From: CAYWTX01 sp964461295 | Lineage (GTDB): Bacteria; Planctomycetota; Phycisphaerae; SM23-33 | Assembly (NCBI GenBank): GCA_964461295.1 | Contig: CAYWTX010000069.1 | Coordinates: 1 to 15,226, forward strand | Reading direction: 5' to 3' | DNA: 15,226 nt | In this document: one piece after another, positions 1 to 8,500 of the stretch | Layout of the letters: each line of letters begins with the position of its first letter | How positions within the stretch are numbered: position 1 is the first letter of the stretch | The notes under the pieces: model-generated | What the model was told of the DNA's origin: nothing | The model's input: the letters and a program-made list of their open reading frames with translations, nothing else | Database searches by the model: none | Program-made: the position numbers and the translations under genes

Positions 1-2
1 AG

Positions 3-2588
3 GCGGCGGAGGAGTTGGCGGCCGTGGTGGTGGCCGAGCAGTTGCAGCACATCCACGTGTCGGAGGCGTTGATCAGCCACGACGTGACGTTCAGTTACGA
101 CATCAGCCGGCGCGGGCTGGGCGCGTTCACGATCCAGCTCCCGGCGGGTTTCCGCATCACGGCCGTGGACGGCGCGAACATCAGCGAGTGGAACGTGGAG
201 TCGGCGGGGGACGGCAAGGGGCAGACGTTGAAGGTGAAGCTGTTCAGCCCGGCGAAGGGCAAGTACGCCCTGTCGGTGAAGATGGAGCGATTCCTGAAGG
301 AATCGCAGGTCAAGCTGGCGCTGAGCCCGATCGTGACGCAGGAGGTGCTTCGGGGGACGGGGCTGATCGGCGTGACGCATTCGCCGAGGCGGAGCGTGGA
401 GTTGGCCGACGCGAAGGACCTGGCCCGCGTGGACGTGGACCGGCTGGCGGAAGACATCCGCAAGGCGGGGGGCGCGACGGCGTGGCGGTTCAACACGCCG
501 GACTACGGCGGGACGCTGGTGATCGACACGGTGTCGCCGCGGATCTCCGCGGCGCACTTCTGGACGCTGGGCGTGCTGGACGACCGGCTGGAGCTTCGCG
601 GCCGGCTCAACTACACGATCGAGCGCACGGGCGTGTTCCGGTTGACGCTGGCGTTGCCCGAGCCTTGGGAGGTGACGTCGGTTGGTCCCGGCGACCTGGT
701 GGACGATCACCAGGTGAGCGGGACCGGCGGGGACCGCACGTTGCGGGTGCTGCTGAAGCGGGAGGTGACCGGATCGGTGCAGCTCACGCTGGCGGCGCGG
801 GCGCCGCGTGTGGACGCGGCCGCGAAGGTGGACTTCGCGCTGCCGCTGGCGGACGCGGAGAACCTGCGGCTGTACAGCGGGCAGGTGGTGCTGTCGCTGG
901 CCGACCGGCTGCGGGCGGAGGTGGAGGGGTTGCGGCAACTGACGCCGCTGCCGCTGAACTCGGCGACGGCGACGGGCGTGGCGGGCGCATCACCGACGAT
1001 GGCGTTCGAGTTCCGGGCAATGGACCGCGCCAAGCCTGCCGGGGCCGCGTTCAGCATCGCGGTCAAGCCGGCGCAGGTGTCGGCCGTGGTGCATCGGCTG
1101 GTGAACATACAGCCCGGGTCGATCCAGGAGGAGGCGTTGGTGGACTACCGGATCCTGTATGCGCCCGTGGACACGTTCTACGTGAGGCTGCCCGCCTCGC
1201 TGGAGGAGGCCGGGGCGCAGATCAACGGCCCGGACATCAAGGAGAAGCCGCGCGTGAAGGGCCAGGACGTGCCGAGCGCGGATGTGGCTGGCGGGGGCGT
1301 CGTGCCCGCGGCGCCGGTCCCGGGCGGGCCGGCAAGCGCGCCGGGGGCCGGGGAGTCCGACGGCTGGGTGTATCGCAAGATCGTGCTTCAGTCGCCGGTG
1401 ATCGGGCAGTACCGCCTGAGCGTGACGGTGCGGCGGAAGTGGCAGGCGGCGGGCGATGGGCAGGCGAGCCGGATCGTGGTCGAGCCGATCCTGGCGGCGG
1501 GGAAGCTGTCCGACCAGTCGGGGCGGATCGCGGTGGCGAAGGCGGAGACGCTGGCCATCGGCGAGCCGAAGACGGCGAACCTCCAGGCCGCCGACCCCAC
1601 CAGCGCCGAGGACGTGCCGGTGGACTCGCACCGGGCCAGTGCGGCGTTGGCGTTCCGCTACAGCGCGCCGCCGTTCGAGTTGTCGCTGCCGGTGTCGGTG
1701 CAGAAGGAGGCGATGGTCTACACGACGATCGCGAAGGCGGCCGTGGTGGAGCAGGTGCTGGCCCGGGATGGAACGCTGAACACGCACGCGGTCTTCCTGC
1801 TCTCGACGCGGCGCGGCGACCGGCTGCTGGTGAGCCTGCCCAAGGGGGCGGGCGAGGGTCTGTTCGCGGTGCTGCTCAACGGGGCGGAGGCGCCGGTGGA
1901 GGCGGGTCCGACGGCCGACCAGAAGGTGGTGTTGCTGCCGCCGGCGGCGGGGGGCGTCGCGAAGATCGTGCTGGAGCTTTCGTACAAGTTGAAGGACGCG
2001 TCGGCGCGTCGGCTGGAGGCCCCGGCCCTGCCCGACGACGTGCCGGTGCAGCAGACGCTGTGGCGGCTGCGGGTGCCGGCCGAGGACCGCGTGCTGTGGT
2101 TCGACCGGGCGTTCTCGCGGCTGGGCGGGTACAGCGGCGAGGGGATGATGGAGCAGTGGGCGTCGGACGCGCCGGCGAAGGTGGCGTTCACGTTGCCTCC
2201 GCAGGGGCGGGCGTGGGACTTCGTGCGGCAGGGCGGGCCGGGCACGCTGAGGGTGCTGCTGGTCGGCCGCGAGGTGTTCAGCATCCTGGTGTGGATCGTG
2301 ATCGTCGGCCTGGGGGCCTGGGCGCTGCGGCTAGGCGGGTTCGGGCGGTGCGTGGTGGTTCTGGCGGCGATTCTGGCGGTGCTGGTGGTCAGGCTGCTGG
2401 CGCCGCTGCTGGCGCGGGAGTTGATGCTGGCGGGCGTGTGGGCGGCGGCGCTGGTGCTGGCGATGTGGTGCGCGCACTGGGTGTTCCGCAAGTTGCCGCA
2501 CATCCGGCGGCGGAAGGCGGAGGCGTCGGCCCCGCCGGCGATTCCGGCAGCGGCGCCCGCGAAGCCCGCTGACGGGGTGAAGGAGTAA
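3..2588 (+). CDS. Partial large membrane-anchored beta-rich extracytoplasmic protein (module copy 1), 5' end outside window
   Basis: I do not recognise a named family. The frame is open back to base 3, so the start lies upstream; a TTG at 15 is merely the first start-like codon. Numbering from that TTG, residues 1-745 are strand-rich and low in Cys. A block near 370-395 (YRILYAPVDTFYVRLP) and one near 540-630 (with LLNGAEAPVE) recur in both halves of the next gene. The C-terminus has three hydrophobic segments (about 754-772, 779-799, 803-825) and then a basic tail (RKLPHIRRRK), so by the positive-inside rule the tail is cytoplasmic and the beta region extracytoplasmic. The stop is 4 nt before the giant gene and overlaps its Shine-Dalgarno, which implies co-translation. 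A surface or envelope role is inferred; no catalytic motif was seen. Confidence 0.85.
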   Translation, partial: AAEELAAVVVAEQLQHIHVSEALISHDVTFSYDISRRGLGAFTIQLPAGFRITAVDGANISEWNVESAGDGKGQTLKVKLFSPAKGKYALSVKMERFLKESQVKLALSPIVTQEVLRGTGLIGVTHSPRRSVELADAKDLARVDVDRLAEDIRKAGGATAWRFNTPDYGGTLVIDTVSPRISAAHFWTLGVLDDRLELRGRLNYTIERTGVFRLTLALPEPWEVTSVGPGDLVDDHQVSGTGGDRTLRVLLKREVTGSVQLTLAARAPRVDAAAKVDFALPLADAENLRLYSGQVVLSLADRLRAEVEGLRQLTPLPLNSATATGVAGASPTMAFEFRAMDRAKPAGAAFSIAVKPAQVSAVVHRLVNIQPGSIQEEALVDYRILYAPVDTFYVRLPASLEEAGAQINGPDIKEKPRVKGQDVPSADVAGGGVVPAAPVPGGPASAPGAGESDGWVYRKIVLQSPVIGQYRLSVTVRRKWQAAGDGQASRIVVEPILAAGKLSDQSGRIAVAKAETLAIGEPKTANLQAADPTSAEDVPVDSHRASAALAFRYSAPPFELSLPVSVQKEAMVYTTIAKAAVVEQVLARDGTLNTHAVFLLSTRRGDRLLVSLPKGAGEGLFAVLLNGAEAPVEAGPTADQKVVLLPPAAGGVAKIVLELSYKLKDASARRLEAPALPDDVPVQQTLWRLRVPAEDRVLWFDRAFSRLGGYSGEGMMEQWASDAPAKVAFTLPPQGRAWDFVRQGGPGTLRVLLVGREVFSILVWIVIVGLGAWALRLGGFGRCVVVLAAILAVLVVRLLAPLLARELMLAGVWAAALVLAMWCAHWVFRKLPHIRRRKAEASAPPAIPAAAPAKPADGVKE
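2579..2585 (+). promoter_or_regulatory. Shine-Dalgarno of the giant gene, overlapping the upstream reading frame
   Basis: AAGGAG lies in the last codons of the upstream gene, just before its TAA, with 7 nt between GGAG and the ATG at 2593. This supports the 2593 start and translational coupling. It also makes the odd 56-residue N-terminal extension ahead of the signal-peptide core likely to be translated. Confidence 0.75.
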
Positions 2589-2592
2589 CCCC

Positions 2593-5500
2593 ATGAAACA
2601 TTGCCGATTGCCGATTGCCGATTGCGGATTCACCGGCAGCGGATCTGCGCGCGGTTCTGTGAACCTCGTGGTTGGGGAAGGCGATGGCCGAAGCGGGAAG
2701 GCGTGGTGCGGAGGGATCCGCATTCCGCATTCCGCATTCGGCAGTTGCCTCATTGTGTGCATGGCTATCGTGCTGGGAGCGGCCCTCGCCCGCGCCCAGG
2801 ACGGCAACGCGCCCAAGTTGTACGTGCCGTACGCCGACATCGGGAGCGTGATCGCGCCCGGAGCGCGGACGGTGCTCATGGATCGCGCCGCGTTCGAGAA
2901 GCTGCTGGCCGAGGGCGACGGGGCCGCACGCGGAGCCGAGACCGTCGAGGTCGGTCAGGTGACGGCAGCGGCGTACACCGGGGAGATGGCCGGCGACATG
3001 CTTAGGTTCACCGGCAAGCTGACGGTGCGCAGCCTGAGCGACAGGCCCGTGTCGGTGCCGCTGCGTTTCGCGCAGTTGGGGCTGGGCGAAGTGAGGCTGG
3101 ACGGCAAGGCCGCGCCGCTGGGGTACGACCGCTCCGGCAGACTGGTGGTGGTCGTCACCGGGAGCGGCCGCCACGAACTGACGCTGTCGGCCTCGACCCG
3201 CCTGCGCGAACTGCCGGGCGGCGGCATGCAGTTCAGCCTGGGTCTGCCCGACTCGACGGCCGGGGAAATGACGTTCACCGCTCCGGGCGACCTGGAGGTG
3301 CACTCGACGGCCCCGGTGGCCGAGAGCAGGTACGACAAGGGCGCCGACCGCACGACGGTGCGGCTGGGGCTGGGCGGGCAGGGAGTTTTCAGCGTGGTGC
3401 TGGCGGGCAACGGCCGCCAGGAGGACCAGAAGGCGATCCTGCTGGGCAACGCGGCGACGACGGTGCGGATCGCCTCGACCAGCGAGACGCTGAACTGCCT
3501 GTACACGGTGCAGATGCTTCGCCGCGGGCTGCGCGAGATGAGCTTCGATCTGCCGGCTGGATGGGTGGTGACGGACGTGTCGTGCCCGGCGCTGGTTCGC
3601 TGGAGCGTGTCGGCGGACGCCAAGGGCAGCAACGTGCTGGCGGTGCAGTTGCGGACGGCGGCGCTCGGCACGCGGGCGCTGGCGATCGAGGCGTCGAGGG
3701 TGCGCAAGGGCGAGCCGTCGTGGACGAGCCCGTACGTGCGCCTGCGCGGGGCGGATTTCGAGCACGGCTACCTGTTGGCGGACGTGGCCGGCGAGTTGGC
3801 CATTCGCGGCCAGAGCCTGCGCAGCGCCCGCCGCGAGGACATGGACCTGGCGGCGATGGTGCCGGGGCTGCTGCCGGCCGTCCGCGGGCGGCTGTTCTAC
3901 CACTGGTCGGGCGACTGGCAGGTGGGGCTGGACTTGGCGACGGCCGAACTGCGGCGAAGCGTGGACGTGCGGCAGTCGCTGGTCATCTCGCCGCGGCAGA
4001 TCGCCTTGCAGGCGACGATGGAAGTGACGGCCGTGGGGCGCGAGATGTTCGAGATTGCGGCGGCTCTGCCGGCTGGGCAAGAGCGTTGGCAGCTTGAGTC
4101 GGTGCAGGTGAACGGCAAGGCGGACGGGTTTGAGTACCGCGTGACGAGCGAGGGCGGCAATCGCATGCTGAAGATCGCCCTTGCCGGGGCGGTGCGTCCC
4201 GAAGCCGTGGCGGCGGTGCGGGTGTCGCTGGTTCACGTGCCGGAGAAATGGGACTGGACTTCGCCGGAGGCGGCGCCGCGCGAGTTGTCGCTGCCGGTCG
4301 TGAGGCCGGTGGCGGACACGGTGTCGGGGCTGGTGAACGTGGCAACGGCCGGGGACCTGGACGTCGAGACGGTGAAGGCCCCCGAGGCGCTGCGGGCCGT
4401 GCCGGTGGGGCAGATGGCGTCGCTGGGGCTGCCCAACGACGTGCAGGCCGCCTGGACGCACGAGAAGGCGGTCGAGGGCGACCTGGCCGTGCGGGTGAGT
4501 TGCAGGCAGGCGCGCATCGCCGCCGAGAGCGTGGCGCTGGTGACGGTTCGCCCTTCCGGCGTGGAAGGGCGATGGCGGTTGGACTACGACATCTCGCGGG
4601 CGAGTGTGCGGCGGCTGTACCTGTTGGCCGACAAGTCGCTGGGGCGAGCGATTCGGATCGCCCCGGGCGGGGTGGCGCTGGCCGCCAGGAACATCGTGGC
4701 GCCGGGGCCGGAGACGCTGCCGCTGTCGCCCGAGCTCGCCAGGGCGTACGACCTGTGGCAGCTCGTGCTGGACAGCCCCCTCCTGGGACGGGTGAGCGTA
4801 ACCGTGGAGTACGAGCAGGCCCTGCCGAGCGGAGCGTTCGGCGTGGCGCTGGTTCGCCCGGCAGGCGCCGGCCAGACGGCCGAGATGCTCGCCGTGCAGG
4901 CCAGCGAGGAACTGGCGGTGAAGGCGGAGGCCAAGGGCGGCGAGGAGATCGACGCGATCGACCTGCCGCCGCTGCCGGCCGCGGCGAGCCGATTGCTGGC
5001 GGCGTGGCGGCTGGAGCGGGCGAGCACGCCCGCGGGTGCGGCGGCCGAGGTGAAGCTCACCACGACGGTGCACGAGAAGTACGCGATTCCGTCGGCCCTG
5101 GCGGCCGACGCGGACGTCACGACGTACCTGGGCGCGGACGGCTCGCAGCGAACGGCGGCGACGTTCAGCCTGATGAACGTGGGCCTGCAGTTCCTGCCGA
5201 TCCGCCTGCCGAAGACGGCGGCGCTGTGGTCGGTGATGATCGACGGCCAGCCGACCAAGCCGAAGCGTGACGCGGCGGGCGATTACCTGGTGGCCGTGCC
5301 GCGTTGGGCCGCGGCGCGGAGCGTGACGGTGGTGTTCGCCGCGCCCGGCGGACGCGGCGGCGGGAAAGCGGAGTTGGCGAGCGCCGAACTGCCGGGCGTG
5401 AAGGTGAACAGACTGTCGTGGACGGTGCACCCGCCGCCAGGCGAGGTGATCGTCGGCCAGACCACCGCGATGGACACGACGGACCTGTATCGGCCGGCGC

Positions 5501-8500
5501 CGGCGTACGAGACGTTGCTGGAGAAGCTGGACTTCCTGAGCGAACTGGGGACGTTGGGCAGGCGAACGGTCGGCGCGGTGGCCGGTCGCGGAGAGATGGC
5601 TGTGCAGCGGGCCGCGACGGACATGGATTCGTTTGAGTACAGCAAGACTCGCGGCGGTGATGCGACAGCGACGCCGCCACCGTCGGCCGAGCCGCCGCCG
5701 GCAACCCGGCCGGCTGTGCGGCTCAGCGGGAGCCTGGACCTCGCGAGAGAGGACAAGCGACGGGAGAAAGGCGGAGAGACCGACGCGCCGAGCGCCGGGG
5801 TTGCGCTGGCGGGCGGAAGACTCCTCACGCACCGATCCGAAGGGCGGCTGACGCTTCCGGTGGAGTTGGGGGCGACGAACAGCGGGCCGGCCGCGACGTT
5901 CTCGGCCTTGGGGCCGGGGCGGCTGGAAGTGGTGCTCAGCCGGAAGAGCGGCGAGTCGGCGTGGGAGTGGTTTGGCTTGGCGGCGGCGCTGCTGGCGGGG
6001 CTGTTGCTGCTGCGATACCGGACGTGGTCGCGGGCGGGGTTCATCGCGGCGGCGCTGGCGGCGTCCACGGCGGCGGCGATCTGGATGCCGGCCGTGACGC
6101 CGTTCGCAAACGGCGTGTTCTGGGCGGGCATGCTGCTGGTCGCGGCTTACCCGGCGATCTCGCTGGGGCGGTGGATCGCGAGGAAGATCGGATGGGCGGA
6201 CGTGAGAAGGACGGGCGCGGTTGCTTCGGCGGCGATCATGTTGGCGCTGATCGTGAGTGTCGCCAGCGCGGGAGAAAGCGCGAAGCCGCAAGCCGCGGGC
6301 GCCGTGGGAGCGGTGCAGCGGGATGTTGCACAGTCGCGGCAGGAGTCGTGCTCGCCCGTGTCTGAACCCCTCGTGATTCCCTATGACGGGGATCCGACGA
6401 AAGCGGAGGACGCCAGGAAGGTCCTCGTTCCGTACGCGAAGTTCGTCGAGTTGTGGAACCGCGTGCATCCCGCCGAGCAGATCGACGCGCCGCGCGGGCC
6501 GGTGCAGGTGAGCCTGGCGGGGGCGCGGTACGACGCCACTCTGGCCGGCGAGCGGCTGAACGTGACGCTGACCGTCGAGGTGAGAACGTTCGGCAAGGGC
6601 TGGGTCACGCTGCCGCTGCCGGTGAGCGGGCTTGCGGTGACGGAGGCCGCGATGGACGGGAAGCCCGCGAAGCTGGACGCCGGGCCCAATGGCTTGGTGC
6701 TCACGCTGGCGGGCGAGAGCGGACGCGACGCGGCGCGTCCCTCCCTGCTGGTCGTGAAAGCGGTGATGACGCCCAAGTTGCTGGGACGGCGAGGCGAGGC
6801 GCGGTTCTCGCTGCCGCCCCTGCCGGCTGCCACGATGGTCGTCCACCTGGGCGACGAGGACCTGGTGCTGGAGGCCCCCGGCGCCGAAGGGGCGGTCGCG
6901 AAGATTGCCGGCGCCAAGGCCGACTGGCTCGTGGCGTTGGGCACGCGGCGCGACGTGACGTTGCAGTGGTCGCCGAAGGTGGGCGCCGGCGCGGCCGACA
7001 AGACCCTCTCGGCCGCGGCCGAGCACGAGGTGCACGCGTTCCACTGGGGCCTGGCGGGCGTGAGCAAGATCACGTTCGCTTTTCCGGCCGGCGAGCACGG
7101 GCGGTTCGGGCTGTGGATGCCCGAGGGGGCGACGCTGACGGCCTTGACGGGGGCGAACCTGCGCGACTTCCAGGCCGGCGGCGACAAGCAGGTCGAGGGC
7201 GAGAAGTACAAGGTGGTCGAGGTGCGGCTGCATCGGCCGGCCAGCAGGCAGTACGAACTGACGGCGCGGTGGGTGGCGCCGCTGGAGGAACTGGGCAAGT
7301 CGGCGCGGCTGTCGCTGCCGCGCGCGGCGGAGGTGGGGCGGGAGAGCGGCACGGTGTCGCTGTACGCCGCGGGGGGCATGAGCGTGAAGGTGGCCGACGT
7401 GCAGGGCGGGCGGCGAAGCGCGTCGGGCCGCCCGGCCACCACGCCCCAGAGCGGCGCGTCGGTGAAGGTGGCGGAGTACTACTGGCCCTATCGGCCGTTC
7501 GCCATCAACGTGGAGTTGAGCCGGCAGGACGTGGAAGCGGCCGCGAAGCTCGACCAGCTCGTGCGGATCGACCGGCGGCAGGTGCAGTTGCTGGTGGACG
7601 CGACGCTGACGGCGACGCGCGGGCGGGTGTTCGACGCGTCGTTCGAGCTGCCCGAGGGGTTTGAGCTGCTCAGCGCCGTGGGCGAGGCGGTGGAAGACCA
7701 CTACGAGCAGAAGACGGCGAGGGGGAGGCGGCTGCACGTGAACTTCCGCAGCGGGCAGACGGTGGCGCGCCTGGCGCTGGTGCTGGTCCGCAAGGACGTG
7801 CCCGCCGGCGAACTGGCCGTGCCGAAGGTGACCGTGCTGGCGGTGGACGCCCGGCCGGCGGCCGAGCAGACCGGGCGGCTTGCGGTGCAGGTGGCGGCGA
7901 GTCTGGAGGCACAGACGGTCGAGGCGAAGGGCCTTCGCTCCGTGCCGCCGCGGCGGCTGAGCGGGTGGCTGGATGGCGAGCAACTCGCTGCCGTGCAGTT
8001 CGCGTACGAATACGAGAAGCCGGATGCGGCCCTGCGCCTGAGGGTGACGGCGCAGCCGACGAAGGTTCGCGTGGAAGTGCTGGCGGGCCTGAGCGTGCGG
8101 GCGGACTCGGCGTGGTACTCCTACCGGCTGCGGTACAACATCGAGGGCACGCCGCTGGACGGCGTGAAGTTCACGCTGCCGACGCGCTACGCGCCGCTGG
8201 TGGCGGTGAACTCCCCCGCGATGCGGAGCGTGACGGCGGCGGGCGTGGCGGGCGACCGCACCGAGTGGACGGTGTCGCTGCTGCACGAGGCGACGGGCGT
8301 GCTGGACGTGGCCGTGAACTTCTCCGTGCCGCTGGGCCTGAAGGCCGAAGGCGCCGAGCAGGCCGCGGCCGTGGCGCTGCCGATCCCGCGGATCGTCACG
8401 GCGGCGCCGGAGGGGTATCTCGCGACGATCGCGGTGCAGAACGTGTCGCGGCACGAGTTGCGCCTGGGCAAGACGGAGAGGCTCTCGGCCATGCCGGCCG

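Noticed and set aside
188..2572. Second long + frame inside the first gene
   Set aside because: The product is almost entirely Gly, Ala, Arg and Asp, typical of an off-frame reading of GC-rich coding DNA.
6204..6240. Separate gene for copy 3 starting at ATG 6238
   Set aside because: The frame is continuous with copy 2, and the only purine-rich SD-like sequence is some 27 nt away, so an independent start is not supported, though it cannot be excluded.
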